Positions 1 to 9,410 of a DNA stretch of 64,000 nt are shown here, piece by piece. Position 1 is the stretch's first letter. Each line of letters starts with the position of its first letter. Both the position numbers and the translations under genes were made by a program. The notes beneath the pieces are model-generated. The model ran no database searches, was not told where the DNA came from, and worked only from the letters and a program-made list of their open reading frames with translations. Origin of the DNA: Monoplex corrugatus (Eukaryota; Mollusca; Gastropoda; Littorinimorpha; Ranellidae). The DNA lies in NCBI GenBank assembly GCA_030674185.1, contig CM060311.1:97805513-97869512 (forward strand), in the 5' to 3' direction.

Positions 1-672
1 ATGGACAGTGATTGTTGTGACCCCTCCACCCTGTATGGACGGTGATTGTTGTGACCCCTCCACCCTGTATGGACAGTGATTGTTGTGACCCCTCCACCCT
101 GTATGGACAGTGATTGTTGTGACCCCTCCACCCTGTATGGACAGTGATTATTGTGACCCCTCCACCCTGTATGGACAGTGATTGTTGTGACCCCTCCACC
201 CTGTATGGACAGTGATTGTTGTGACCCCTCCACCCTGTATGGACAGTGATTGTTCTGACCCCTCCACCCTGTATGGACAGTGATTGTTCTCTGACCCCTC
301 CACCCTGTATGGACGGTGATTGTTGTGACCCCTCCACCCTGTATGGACAGTGATTATTGTGACCCCTCCACCCTGTATGGACAGTGATTGTTGTGACCCC
401 TCCACCCTGTATGGACAGTGATTGTTGTGACCCCTCCACCCTGTATGGACGGTGATTGTTGTGACCCCTCCACCCTGTATGGACGGTGATTGTTGTGACC
501 CCTCCACCCTGTATGGACAGTGATTGTTGTGACCCCTCCACCCTGTATGGACGGTGATTGTTGTGACCCCTCCACCCTGTATGGACAGTGATTGTTCTCT
601 GACCCCTCCACCCTGTATGGACAGTGATTGTTGTGACCCCTCCACCCTGTATGGACAGTGATTGTTCTGACC
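1..672. repeat. 34-bp minisatellite, about 20 copies
   Basis: A tandem array whose unit starts ATGGACAGTGATTGTTGTGA and continues with a C-rich CCCCTCCACCCTGT segment. Units differ by single changes (GACAG/GACGG, TTGTTG/TTATTG) and some carry a TTCT or TTCTCT variant. Because 34 x 3 is divisible by three, long open frames appear on the minus strand; these are repeat artefacts. The array starts before the window, so its full length is unknown. Confidence 0.95.
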
Positions 673-1041
673 CCTCCACCCAGTCTTTTGACGCTTTGAA
701 ATTCCTTTGTTTTAGGTACCGCGAAAACAAGCCAAAAATAGATTTCCAACAGTCTGCTACGGTCAAAGGGAAAGAAATCTACTTAGAAAAGTGGTTAAAC
801 AGTGCTTTCAGCATAATCTCCCTTAATGTAGTATGCAAATTGTCTCGGTAAAGAAATCATAACATCCTTCGCAGCTTTGGCTGCAGAACATCACAGTCAA
901 GAGACTGAGCTCCACAGCCTGAGCAGCGAAGCATCGCCAATGAGTTTACATCTACACAGTGTTGGCAGCACAATGAGCGTACGTTCACTGACAAAACATT
1001 CATTGGAATGCTTTACAAAAAACACATGTACACCAACTTAC
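673..1041. other. non-coding stretch next to MDM2-like exon A''
   Basis: Single-copy-looking sequence between the 34-bp array and exon A''. On the transcribed minus strand it is the intron downstream of exon A''. Exon B of module 3 would be expected here or further left, but I cannot find its conserved core (LVKK-type segment). Short open frames exist on both strands, and none has recognisable motifs or convincing splice borders. Confidence 0.5.
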
Positions 1042-1175
1042 ACAGCGTCATTGATGGTGAAGTGGTCAACACCAAACACACGGCCCAGCTTGTCCTGTTC
1101 GCAGTGCACCACACGGGGGTCCATCTGGTCAAACAGCTGGTGATTCCTGATGTAGTTCTTCATGTGACGAATTAT
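1042..1175 (-). CDS. Mdm2-like: MDM2-like SWIB domain exon A'' (second half of domain), module 3
   Basis: A 134-bp exon bounded by an acceptor (…GTTGTACAG) and a consensus GTAAGT donor. It starts in phase 0 and ends two bases into a codon. The protein begins IIRHMKNYIRNHQLFDQ and includes VVHC and LGRVFGVDHFTI. This aligns with the vertebrate MDM2 stretch LGQYIM..LYD...IVYC...LGDLFGVPSFSV, whose F, G, V and F positions help form the p53 pocket (established for vertebrate MDM2). Compared with modules 1 and 2 it has T to M after DQ, G to E after HC, and N to D near the end. No frameshift or stop is present. Confidence 0.85.
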
Positions 1176-1440
1176 CTGTACAACATAACAACATCCATCA
1201 TATTCCTCAGTGAGGTGTGACTTACAATCAGAATTTACAACTTTATCTGAAACAGAAATCACAAGTTTTGTAGACAATGACAGTAAACCAGACACTGATA
1301 GTAATGATGGGTAAATCACTGATCATAATCATAATCATGGGTTAATCACTAACAGGGATGATCCCATCATCGCTTTCAATGTTTGGTTTACCCATACAGT
1401 TAGTTTGGTTTACCCATAATTCCGGTCAGGGTTAACTTTA
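1176..1440. other. intron sequence, no gene seen
   Basis: Intronic sequence upstream of exon A'' on the minus strand. It holds short ATCATAATCATAATCATG simple sequence and several degenerate GGTTTACCCAT motifs leading into the 28-bp minisatellite. No exon or RNA gene is recognised. Confidence 0.5.
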
Positions 1441-1666
1441 CCCATCATTACTGTCAGTGTCAGTGTTTACCCATCATTATTGTCAGTGTCAGTGTTTACC
1501 CATCATTACTGTCAGTTTACCACTCATTACTGTCAGTGTTTACCCATCATTGCTGTCAGTGTCTTGTTTACCCATCATCACCGTCAGTATATGGTTTACC
1601 CATCATTGCCGTCAATGTCTGGTTTACCCATCATTGCTGTCAGTGTCTGGTTTACCCATCATTCTT
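1441..1666. repeat. ~28-bp minisatellite, left part
   Basis: Tandem units built on GTTTACCCATCATTACTGTC with a variable CAGTGTCTG or CAGTGTCAG linker. The array is interrupted at 1667 by a TIR element and resumes at 2771 with the same unit, so the element inserted into an existing minisatellite. Confidence 0.9.
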
Positions 1667-2770
1667 CAGGGATGAAAACAGAGGAGTTAAAAAAAGAGGA
1701 GAAATGGGCAGGGGTCTGGGGGCCGCTGTAGGCCCCCAGTGGGGTCCAGGGGGCGGGGGTCAGGGGGCGGAGCCCCCCGAAGCTGAAGCATTTTTAAGAA
1801 ATAAATGCAAAAAGTATGGGCTAAAAGTGACTTTTTTTCTCTTTCGTTTCTTCACATTGTTTGACATCAAGAGCAACAAAGTGTACAATAATTCAAGTAT
1901 CAAGTACAGAATAAGGTCTTGAGAAGGATAGAACCTCAGAAATGTATCCTATTCTGCCCTCTGCAGCCGAAGGATTTGTACACAAAGGAAGTAAAGACTT
2001 AAAGTATATATTTAACAACTGCACTAACCTTTCTGCTACACCTTGTTTGTTGAAGACACCTGGTCAGTGTTTGCTCACCAAAATGAACTTCTGATAAAGT
2101 CTTGCACCATCAGTCCATGGCAACTGGCTAAAACAGTTCTACTGCCAACACATAGATAAATGTAGCTTGCACTGTTTAAAAATTTGTCTGCAAGGTCACT
2201 TTTCAAAGAGTCCAGATAAATTCAATGCGGAAGTCACTTGCTTACCAAAATGAATTTTTGATTTAAGTCTTGCTCCATGAGTCCATGACAACTGATATGA
2301 AATGCCAAAACAGTTCTGTCTACTCAGAGATTTGTGTAGCCTAAACTGTTTTCAGAAAGTTGTTTCAAGAAAGTTGTCTTAATCACTTTTCAAAAAGTCA
2401 GATAAAATCTATGGAGAAGGCACTTGCTCACCTAACTGAACTCCTTATTTAGTTTTGCTCTATCACATAATAGACTGAAACTGACAATGTGACATAAACA
2501 TATTACAACAGCGCTCAGCAGATTACACACTACTGAAGATATGCCTGTTTCTCCCACTGCTACTGCACTTTAGTTTTCTTGGAAAAAAAATATCTTCGTT
2601 GTGTGAATAGCGGTTCGTTTGAGAACTAGAGGTTCGTCTGAGGCTGCCGGCCTTTCAGTTATTGATCGTTTTTTTGTTGTTGTTTTTTTGGGCGGAGATT
2701 TTTTTGGGGGGCGGAGATCAGCAAAAAATCGGCTGAAATGGCGGAAAAAGAGGAGAATTTTTCATCCCTG
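1667..2770. mobile_element. 1.1-kb non-autonomous DNA transposon with CAGGGATGAAAA TIRs
   Basis: The left end reads CAGGGATGAAAACAGAGGAG and the right end is its inverted counterpart ending TTTTTCATCCCTG. The flanks (ATTCTT left, AATTTCTT right) could be an eroded target-site duplication. Near the left end is a very G-rich, partly palindromic stretch (about 1708-1785) with GGGGGCGGAGCCCCCC. From about 2060 to 2470 there are roughly three diverged direct copies of a ~180-bp segment marked by TTGCTCACC or TTGCTTACC followed by AAAATGAA-like sequence. No transposase is seen. CAGGG-type ends suggest hAT or a related superfamily, but I cannot decide which. Confidence 0.75.
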
Positions 2771-3078
2771 AATTTCTTGTCAGTGTCTGTGTTTACCCAT
2801 CAGTACTGTCAGTGTCTGGTTTACCCATCATTGCTGTCAGTGTCTGTGTTTACCCATCAGTACTGTCAGTGTCTGGTTTACCCATCATTACAGTCAGTGT
2901 CAGTGTTTACCCATCAGTACTTAGATTTGATTTTATCAAGATTTTGCGCTATATAAATAAAATATATTATTATTATATATTAGTACTGTCAGTGTCTGGT
3001 TTGCCCATCAGTACTGTCAGTGTCTGTGTTTACCCATCAGTACTGTCAGTGTCTGGTTTACCCATCAGTACTGTCTGT
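2771..3078. repeat. ~28-bp minisatellite, right part
   Basis: Continuation of the array interrupted at 1667, with units such as GTTTACCCATCAGTACTGTC plus CAGTGTCTG. It is itself broken at about 2928-2983 by a short retroposon tail. Confidence 0.9.
2928..2983 (+). mobile_element. short retroposon 3' tail inserted in minisatellite
   Basis: About 56 bp containing GCGCTATATAAATAAAATAT followed by (ATT)n-like sequence, flanked by AGTACT on both sides, which fits a target-site duplication. GCGCTATATAAATAAA-type ends are common at the 3' ends of LINE and SINE elements. The body is missing, so this is a 5'-truncated insertion. Confidence 0.6.
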
Positions 3079-3224
3079 GTCATTTATATTAACCACTATA
3101 CCACGGCAACTGGTCCACTGGCAACACTTGATAACTGGTCACGTGATGTGAGAACCTGATGGCAGATAGCAGGAAGCTTAAACTTGTAAAACATGCAGCA
3201 GGGAATCGACGGGACAAGCTCCTT

Positions 3225-3780
3225 TTATTGTTTAAAACCCCGCCGACTACACAGAGCCACATCAGGCCTATAACCATCTCAAAACATACACAACATCTGA
3301 TTGGGAAAAAAGAAAAAGTTGGAAATGAAAATCAAGTACAAATATCAATGCATGCGCGCAGATAATCTAAGGATATGCCTCTGACACTGACCATTCCATC
3401 TACTTTAAACCACAGGATTTCACAAAACAAACCTGAATACAAATATGAACATAACTAAGGACACTAAAGCATACATAAAAATGGCCTACAGTACCTAAAA
3501 CTGCTCCTGTACAGCACATTTCCCTAACAGTTAAACATGCAATCAACAGATACACCCAACTATCAATCCTAAGAGGAAGTATGTAAGGCTTTATAGAACG
3601 CATACAGGTGAATGGACCAGCAAGACAGAAAATGATAGAAAGAAATGACAGAAAGCAAAGGATAAGGAAAGAAACAAAGAGAGTGACAGCAACAAGGAAA
3701 TTTCTAGCACAGAATGTCCAGAATGTGGGGACAGTCTTTATACTGAAAGAGCCTCTGGTATCCTCATACAGGGAACCGGA
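3225..3780. mobile_element. dispersed repeat R1, compact copy a (A0''-A'' intron)
   Basis: One of four copies of a ~0.55-kb repeat. Landmarks in order are: TTATTGTTTAAAACCCCGCC; ACAGAGCCACATCAGGCCTA; an A-rich stretch; ATATCAATGCATGCGCGC; CTATCAATCCTAAGAGGAAG; GGCTTTATAGAACGCATACA; GACAGAAAGCAAAGG; AGCACAGAATGTCCAGAATG; TTTATACTGAAAGAGCC. Read on the minus strand it ends in ACAACAAT-like simple sequence in the other copies, which fits a retroposon 3' end. No coding capacity is recognised. This copy contains no minisatellite expansion. Confidence 0.8.
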
Positions 3781-4228
3781 ACGAGACAAGCTGCCAGAAT
3801 GGTGAGTGCACTACAGTGACTAGAAAACAGCCCAAGGGCCACCCTCACAGCAGTAATAGAATGTTGCCAAGAAACAGGACATCAAGTATCATGGAAAAAC
3901 ATCAGAGCTGGGCCATCAAAAATTACACTTGACGGACAGAAGCTCTTGAAATCGCAGCGAGTCAACTGTCATTCAACACGAACATCGGAATCGAACTTCC
4001 TACCATCTACAAACTAGTTCACAGGCCACATGACCACCTGTCAAGGCAGCCGCAGACACAGAGCAAACCAGCAAACCAGTCTGTCTGGTGAAGGCCTTCC
4101 TATGTAACCATAATTTCACCAGGAAGAAAACAAATCCAATTCTTGAGAGCATTTTTTATTCATCGAATATAGCTGAAGCGGGTACATGTCCACATTCTTT
4201 TTTTGACCACAACTGACTTTCAGCTTAC
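3781..4228. other. intron sequence between R1 and exon A0''
   Basis: Unique-looking intron. Open frames are short. It differs from the corresponding intervals in modules 1 and 2, apart from a short CCAATTC-type stretch. No gene is supported. Confidence 0.5.
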
Positions 4229-4303
4229 CTCATTCACAGTGAAGACTTCCCCCTGTGCCCCTCCCTCATGCAGAACCTCCAAGAAGGCAGGACTGGGGCG
4301 TCT
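4229..4303 (-). CDS. Mdm2-like: MDM2-like SWIB domain exon A0'' (first half of domain), module 3
   Basis: A 75-bp phase 0-0 exon between a GGTTACAG acceptor and a GTAAGC donor. It encodes RRPSPAFLEVLHEGGAQGEV followed by FTVNE. This matches vertebrate MDM2 around LLKLLKSVGAQKDTYTMKE, including the conserved G-A-Q and the hydrophobic spacing of the first SWIB helices. It joins in frame to exon A''. It is the most diverged of the three A0 copies. Confidence 0.85.
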
Positions 4304-4408
4304 CTGTAACCAATGCCATATCATTTCAAAAATTCTCATTAAATTAAGTACGGGTTACCAATAATTTTCTCATACTCTGCAATCTGGTTCAAGTCGTATT
4401 CTGCAGAT

Positions 4409-5290
4409 ATACTGTTGTTTGGTCCTGTTTCAGATGTACTGTTCTTTGGTCCTGTTTCAGATGTACTGTTCTTTGGTCCTGCTTCAGATGTACTGTTCTT
4501 TGGTCCTGTTTCAGATGTACTGTTCTTTGGTCCTGCTTCAGATGTACTGTTCTTTGGTCCTGTTTCAGATGTACTGTTCTTTGGTCCTGTTTCAGATGTA
4601 CTGTTCTTTGGTCCTGCTTCAGATGTACTGTTCTTTGGTCCTGCTTCAGATATACTGTTGTTTGGTCCTGTTTCAGATGTACTGTTCTTTGGTCCTGTTT
4701 CAGATGTACTGTTCTTTGGTCCTGCTTCAGATGTACTGTTCTTTGGTCCTGTTTCAGATGTACTGTTCTTTGGTCCTGTTTCAGATGTACTGTTCTTTGG
4801 TCCTGCTTCAGATGTACTGTTCTTTGGTCCTGTTTCAGATGTACTGTTCTTTGGTCCTGTTTCAGATGTACTGTTCTTTGGTCCTGCTTCAGATGTACTG
4901 TTCTTTGGTCCTGCTTCAGATGTACTGTTCTTTGGTCCTGCTTCAGATGTACTGTTCTTTGGTCCTGCTTCAGATGTACTGTTCTTTGGTCCTGCTTCAG
5001 ATGTACTGTTCTTTGGTCCTGCTTCAGATGTACTGTTCTTTGGTCCTGCTTCAGATGTACTGTTCTTTGGTCCTGCTTCAGATGTACTGTTCTTTGGTCC
5101 TGTTTCAGATGGTTAAAACAGATATACTGTTCTTTGGTCCTGCTTCAGATGTACTGTTCTTTGGTCCTGTTTCAGATGGTTAAAACAGATATACTGTTCT
5201 TTGGTCCTGCTTCAGATGTACTGTTCTTTGGTCCTGCTTCAGATGGATAAAACACATATACTGTTCTTTGGTCCTGCTTCAGATGGATAA
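4409..5290. repeat. 27-bp minisatellite, about 31 copies
   Basis: The unit contains TGTACTGTTCTTTGGTCCTG followed by CTTCAGA or TTTCAGA. The first ~26 units are regular; the last few (5112-5290) are spaced by GGTTAAAACAGATA or GGATAAAACACATA inserts. Since 27 is divisible by 3, frames stay open on both strands. On the minus strand one frame reads STSEAGPKN/STSETGPKN repeats and continues into SAEYDLNQIAEYEKII before a GTAACC. I cannot show that it is translated. Confidence 0.95.
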
Positions 5291-5954
5291 AATGGAAAAT
5301 GGAAATCAAAGAAACTGAATCCACACATTCCACACACTTTCTGCAGACTACACAATCCACATATGTATATATTCTGCAAACCAAAAGAAGCCTTGGGTTC
5401 AGCTACAATGACCTGACAATCCTCATAAAAAAACTACATTACAATAGGACCTTACTGGGTTTAGTAAAATTAACACATGAATAGACAAGATAGACAAGCT
5501 GTTAAGATAAATACACAAACACATGAACAAAAGAATGGTATGATTTGGGCATGCTTGAATTGCTGTGCTTTGGTGTATGGCTCTGCCTGCCTGCCTGCCT
5601 GCCTGTTTCACTAAAATGATAGGCCATGTTACAATCATTCAGTTGTCACTAAACTTTGCAACTATGATGCATATGCATCTGTTTTGTGAGAAAAAAAAAC
5701 CCCTACAAGCTGTGGTTTATCTTGTGAAATAGTTTTGTTAAATCAGTCCTGTTAAGACATCTCTCACCCTCCTCTTCTGGGCTCTACACGTACGGGATCA
5801 ACGTGTTTTCAGATATCTGTGAATATGCAAGTCCTCTAAACCAACACATACAACAACAAAAAAACACAAAAGAAAAAAGAAAGAAAGAAAAAGAAAGGAA
5901 AGTCTGAAAGGCATTTAGAAGAAACTATTTGTAGTCAACGTAGCAGAACAATTT
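5291..5954. other. non-coding stretch, no gene seen
   Basis: AT-rich sequence with a (CTGC)n run at about 5583-5604 and an AAAG-rich stretch at about 5865-5905. No exon with both good borders and an open compatible phase was found. Confidence 0.5.
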
Positions 5955-6068
5955 CTACATTCTGGTACAGTGGAAGATAACCATTAAAACAGAACCGGGT
6001 AGCGAGACAAGGGTGGGTGCAGCAGCATCACCTGGCGGTGGACGTCTTTTCATGGATTTCTTGACCAC
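5955..6068 (-). CDS. possible terminal exon after module 2 (weak)
   Basis: Downstream of exon D' on the minus strand, an acceptor-like TACTCTACTAG is followed by a phase-0 open segment. It begins VVKKSMKRRPPPGDAAAPTL, continues VSLPGS, and reaches a TAG after 37 codons. The basic KKSMKRRPPP patch could be a nuclear localisation signal. Phase 0 fits exon D', which ends in phase 0. There is no counterpart in module 1 and no homology I recognise, so it may be chance. If real, the module 2 product would end without zinc finger or RING. Confidence 0.22.
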   Translation of the reverse strand: MVKKSMKRRPPPGDAAAPTLVSLPGSVLMVIFHCTRM

Positions 6069-6465
6069 CTAGTAGAGTATTTTGCAGTTAGTATGGTCTG
6101 TCACAATCACTGAGCTTAAGCACTAGCAAGACATGGCATGTTTGTCTATTAAAAGTGATCTGAATTAAAATCTCCAGTTCATTTCACATGGCTTTTATCC
6201 AGACTCCAGAACTGTTTTCACAGCCTTCAGTTTCCTTGTAATCTACATGTCTGTGAGGTGTGGACTGTGGACTGGAAAGGCAAACTCAATTGACCTTGGT
6301 TTACATGGTGCTTATTATGACATTTTAGAGAGGGACTGTTACCGGGTTCTTCTTCCATGAAAGCTGTTCTTTTGTAAAAGGAAACTGGTTTAGTTCTCTT
6401 AAAAAAGTTAGGTCAGTGAATTAAAAACATAACTGAATGTGAGACAAATCTTCATAAAATCCTAC
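6069..6465. other. intron sequence left of exon D'
   Basis: Intron-like sequence. About 6370-6440 (AAAGGAAACTGGTTTAGTTC … GTGAATTAAAAACAT) is alignable with 24810-24870 in module 1. This shows that the duplicated unit extends beyond exon D. Confidence 0.55.
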
Positions 6466-6599
6466 CCGTGACGGAACTTGTGGTGACAGACTGCTGGTTT
6501 CCATGTTCACCTGAAACATGGGAGCTGTTCCGTCAACTTCATCCCCGTACTCAATGTTCACTGCTGTTCTACAGCCACCCTGAGTTGGGCCTGATCCAT
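6466..6599 (-). CDS. Mdm2-like: MDM2-like exon D' (acidic IEYGDEVDG segment), module 2
   Basis: A 134-bp exon with acceptor GGTTTTCAG and donor GTAGG. It takes one base from the previous exon and ends in phase 0. It reads D-GSGPTQGGCRTAVNIEYGD and then EVDGTAPMFQVNMETSSLSP-QVPSR. The position after the SWIB and linker exons, and the acidic SVEFEV-like character, suggest the start of the MDM2 central acidic region; this is a loose comparison. It differs from module 1 exon D at about 6 of 45 residues. Confidence 0.65.
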
Positions 6600-7029
6600 C
6601 TGAAAACCAACCATACAGACTAGTTTGGGTTTTTTTACCGTGCGATACTGATAATCAGCACGTCATATTTCAACCATTTTTGACATTTCAACCATTTTTC
6701 AATCTGATACTGGAAACTATAAAATCTGAAGCAAAACCACATTTCTGGTTTTGGCTATGATAAATCAATGCTTCCCGTGAAATAGAGACAACAGACTGCA
6801 AGTCTGTTTCTGACAGAGAATATGTTGGCAGTAATAGCAGACTGACTTACTGTGTCCACATCTGACAAGTTCTCACCAACATCAGTGTCACTACACCTGA
6901 AAAATGCTCTGAACTGCACAATATCCAGACACAGCACTTCACAGGCCAACAGCTCCATGTAGACAGATTAAACAACTCAGCAAACTTGAGACCTATAATG
7001 GCGTCAGCATCAATTCCAATTTGCTTGGC
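6600..7029. other. intron between F' and D'
   Basis: Intron-like. It contains an exon-like minus-strand segment at about 6853-6915 (FRAFFRCSDTDVGENLSDVD, GTAAGT donor), but its phase fits neither neighbour. Nothing else is recognised. Confidence 0.5.
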
Positions 7030-7290
7030 GGGCCGCAGTAGCTCAGTTGGTTTGAGCATCAGATTCACATGCTAAAAAATGGTTGTGGGTTCGAATCCCA
7101 AGGTGCGCTACACTAAAACTGGCCTTCTCAATGCCCCATCTTAACATCACTGTTGTTCTGGTGGTGTCAGTGTAGGATTTGATAAGTCCCCCTTCCCCCA
7201 CTTCCCTGGGATGGTTATCCCCCGTCAGCCATTTCACCTGAGGTAGGTGTCAACGTAAAAAACTGAACCAAATCAATCAATCAAATCAAT
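7030..7290 (+). mobile_element. tRNA-derived SINE
   Basis: The head resembles a tRNA gene: TAGCTCAGTTGG matches the RNA polymerase III A box and GGTTCGAATCC matches the B box, about 35 bp apart. It is followed by a tRNA-unrelated body containing TTCTGGTGGTGTCAGTGTAG and a 3' tail of (ATCA)n-type simple sequence. The anticodon arm is not a clean tRNA fold and the body is long, so this is a SINE and not a tRNA gene. Minus-strand open frames here are incidental. Confidence 0.85.
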
Positions 7291-7883
7291 CTGCTTTGTG
7301 AGACTAACACCTTTATATCTCATATAATAATGACGGGACAGGTGAAGATTAGATGCATAGTAAATAATATTTATGTTCAATATTAGCTCTGTTTTATCAT
7401 CAATTTCTCCAGAATAATATGTAAGCTGATTGCTGAATGTATTCCACTAAAAACAGAAAACTGCCACAAAAATGAACTGATGCTACTGAATGACTCAACA
7501 ACAACAGTTAGCTCTTTCTGTTTACAAGTCCTGCGGAATAGCAAAGAGATGATATGACAGAGTGCAACACAGCTAGCTGCCAGTCTCTTCATCCATGTCT
7601 GACAGGACAAAAAGATACCTAAAAACAACAATGATATTCATATGAAAAAAAAATTGGTCATATACACCAGACAATAATGATGGTATCACAATCATTATAT
7701 TCCTGAGAGTAACACAATCATATTACGCAGACACTGATCTTCTCATGGCCTCTCTCTTACAAAATAATGAAAACTGCCAACGTACAAAGACACGGCTTTA
7801 ATTCTACACTGACAAGCATCTTGCCAATGACTACTGCCACCCTATAAAAGACATGGCTTTAATTCTACACTGACGTATCTTAC
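7291..7883. other. intron sequence, no gene seen
   Basis: AT-rich intronic sequence. Two similar stretches at about 7790-7825 and 7845-7880 (CATGGCTTTAATTCTACACT or close) form a short direct duplication next to the donor of exon F'. No coding sequence is recognised. Confidence 0.5.
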
Positions 7884-7988
7884 CAACTCTAACACCACCT
7901 TCGCGGCTGGCTGGGCTTTTAACCGCATGAGTCACCTTGAACATGGTGGACTGTCTCATGAGAGATTCATCAAACCTGGAAAACTGGG
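7884..7988 (-). CDS. Mdm2-like: MDM2-like exon F' (FDESL segment), module 2 only
   Basis: A 105-bp phase 1-1 exon. Its acceptor has an excellent pyrimidine tract (C/T-rich for about 30 bases, then CAG) and its donor is GTAAGATAC. With one base from exon C' it encodes AQFSRFDESLMRQSTMFKVT followed by HAVKSPASREGGVRV, and joins exon D' in frame. FDESL also occurs in vertebrate MDM2 between the nuclear localisation region and the acidic domain (recalled from family knowledge), which is the matching position. Skipping this exon leaves the frame intact. No equivalent was found in module 1, where C and D are separated by a TTAA element. Confidence 0.55.
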
Positions 7989-8049
7989 CTGAGGGGTGGG
8001 GGAGGGGAGGGGTGGGGAGGGAAATGGTACGTATGAAACACTAAGCTGA

Positions 8050-8215
8050 CACCACCAACCTGGTCTGAGCATTCAGACCTAAGGTGGACAGTGAACAGAC
8101 CACTTTCCTACCGCAAGCTGGGACTGAATTCAAAACACGACATCCAGTAAAACTGTGGTACCTTGTGAAGGTTGAACCCACTACCCCCTGTGCCATCAAT
8201 ATAACACTTTAAGTG
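8050..8215 (-). mobile_element. SINE-like repeat, second type, copy 1
   Basis: A minus-strand repeat alignable with 28265-28450. It shares GTGCCAT…, CAGTTTTACTG…, GGGACTGAA (seen on the plus strand) and GACACCACCAACC, the complement of the TTCTGGTGGTGTCAG body motif seen in the SINE at 7030. The 5' end is eroded in this copy. Confidence 0.55.
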
Positions 8216-8292
8216 ACTGAACAAACGGGGGGAGGAGCAGGGAGGGAACACAGCAGCTCAGAATCAAGAACAGAGACATTAAAGCTATGTAC

Positions 8293-8455
8293 CTCTGTCC
8301 CCACTGGTGGGAGGTGTTTGATGAAAGGTGCAGCTTGTGGACGGCCCTTGCTGCCTGGAACCTGTGATGTTTGTGCCATCCTGTCTGACACCTGTGGCGG
8401 CCACTCCTTCGTTTTGTGTGGAACTGGTCACAGTGGCTGTCACACAACTTCCATC
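8293..8455 (-). CDS. Mdm2-like: MDM2-like exon C' (Ser/Thr/Gly-rich linker), module 2
   Basis: A 163-bp exon with acceptor CGGTTCCCACAG and donor GTACAT. It starts in phase 0 and ends one base into a codon. It begins DGSCVTATVTSSTQNEGVAA and continues TGVRQDGTNITGSRQQGPST. Other frames are also open, but exon phase and the copy comparison select this one. Of four differences from exon C, two are silent in this frame (Pro and Phe codons), whereas they change residues in the competing frame. No domain is recognised; it is probably a flexible linker after SWIB. Confidence 0.62.
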
Positions 8456-8647
8456 CTGTGGGAACCGACACTTACATGTTACATATCATGCTATAATCCT
8501 AGCTACAAAAAGAAATGAGCGATTCGTAACAAATCACAGGCGATGTGATCAATCAGGAATCATACAACATTCAATATTGTATTCTAAAAACACAGAAACA
8601 AGCCATCAGGTCTGAATGTCTCACAGATTTGCTTCAGAAGACTGAGT

Positions 8648-9246
8648 AAACACACACACACACACACACACACGCACGCATGCACACACAATGCACACAT
8701 ACACACACACAAACATCCGTTATGTGACTATGATGCAGGTGTAACTTCATTACAGGTGTAGTTTCATACAGTGGAGGTCCAGACATAAGAGTTAAAGCCA
8801 CAACAACAACACACACACACACACACACACACTGATACACACACACACACTGACACACACACACACACACAAACACACTAACATACACTAACACTGACAC
8901 ACAACACACAAACACTGACACACACACACATAAACACACACACACTAACACTGACACACAAACACACACTAAAACTGACACACAAACACACACACATATA
9001 AACCCATACACACACACACACACACACTAAAACTGACACACACACAAACACACACACACTAAAACTGACACACAAACATATAAACACACACACACACACA
9101 CACTAAAACTGACACACACACACACACACTAAAACTGACACACAAAACACACACACATATAAACACACACATATAAACACACACACATATAAATACATAC
9201 ACACACACACACACACACACATACGCACACACACACACACACAAAC
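8648..9246. repeat. (CA)n-rich compound microsatellite
   Basis: Several (CA)n tracts, broken at 8710-8800 by unique sequence, then a tract of (CA)n interspersed with ACTAAAACTGACACACA units up to 9246. On the transcribed strand this is a (GT)n-rich intron tract that begins within about 50 bases of the exon B' donor. All long Cys/Val or Thr/His frames here are artefacts. Confidence 0.95.
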
Positions 9247-9292
9247 ACCAAAACCCACTATCCCAAAACAGACACAAAACTGCACACACTAC

Positions 9293-9410
9293 CTGCGTAA
9301 AAGAAGTGGTACTAGCAGCACCAGAGGAATTGGTGGCTTTCTTCACAAGCTGCCTTCTAATGCGAATGCAGGAGTCAGACACAGGAAAAGTGTGTTTGGA
9401 GAACAGTGAT
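9293..9410 (-). CDS. Mdm2-like: MDM2-like exon B' (end of SWIB plus basic segment), module 2
   Basis: A 118-bp exon with acceptor TTACAG and donor GTAGTG. The first base completes the Val codon begun in exon A', and the exon ends in phase 0. It encodes SLFSKHTFPVSDSCIRIRRQ and then LVKKATNSSGAASTTSFTQ. The segment SLFSKHTFPVS aligns with the last SWIB strand of MDM2 (around KIYTMIYRNLV). The rest is a basic then Ser/Thr-rich linker. It differs from exon B at about one third of residues, far more than exons A or D. Confidence 0.65.

Larger units (their letters stand above)
1..4303 (-). other. Mdm2-like: MDM2-like exon module 3 (partial, runs off left edge)
   Basis: The third, leftmost copy of the MDM2-like exon block, read right to left. 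Only exon A0'' (4229-4303) and exon A'' (1042-1175) are visible; exons B, C and D would lie beyond the left edge. The A0''-A'' intron is about 3.05 kb and holds a compact R1 repeat (3225-3780), a minisatellite (1441-3078) and a TIR element (1667-2770). Spliced, the two exons give a continuous SWIB domain with no stop. No exon N is visible upstream of A0''; sequence from 4.3 to 6.4 kb lacks the Q-rich N motif. A0'' starts in phase 0, so it could be joined directly to exon D' of module 2, which ends in phase 0. Confidence 0.7.

Noticed and set aside
6853..6915. Extra MDM2-like acidic exon (CSDTDVGENLSDVDT)
   Set aside because: Good GTAAGT donor, but neither available acceptor gives a phase compatible with F' (phase 1 out) and D' (phase 1 in) without a stop, and there is no counterpart in module 1.
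7030..7110. A tRNA gene
   Set aside because: A and B boxes are present but the stem arms do not form a clean cloverleaf and a SINE body and tail follow directly.
8209..8518. Plus-strand and alternative minus-strand frames over exon C'
   Set aside because: Splice borders, phase continuity with B' and the silent differences between copies select a single minus-strand frame.
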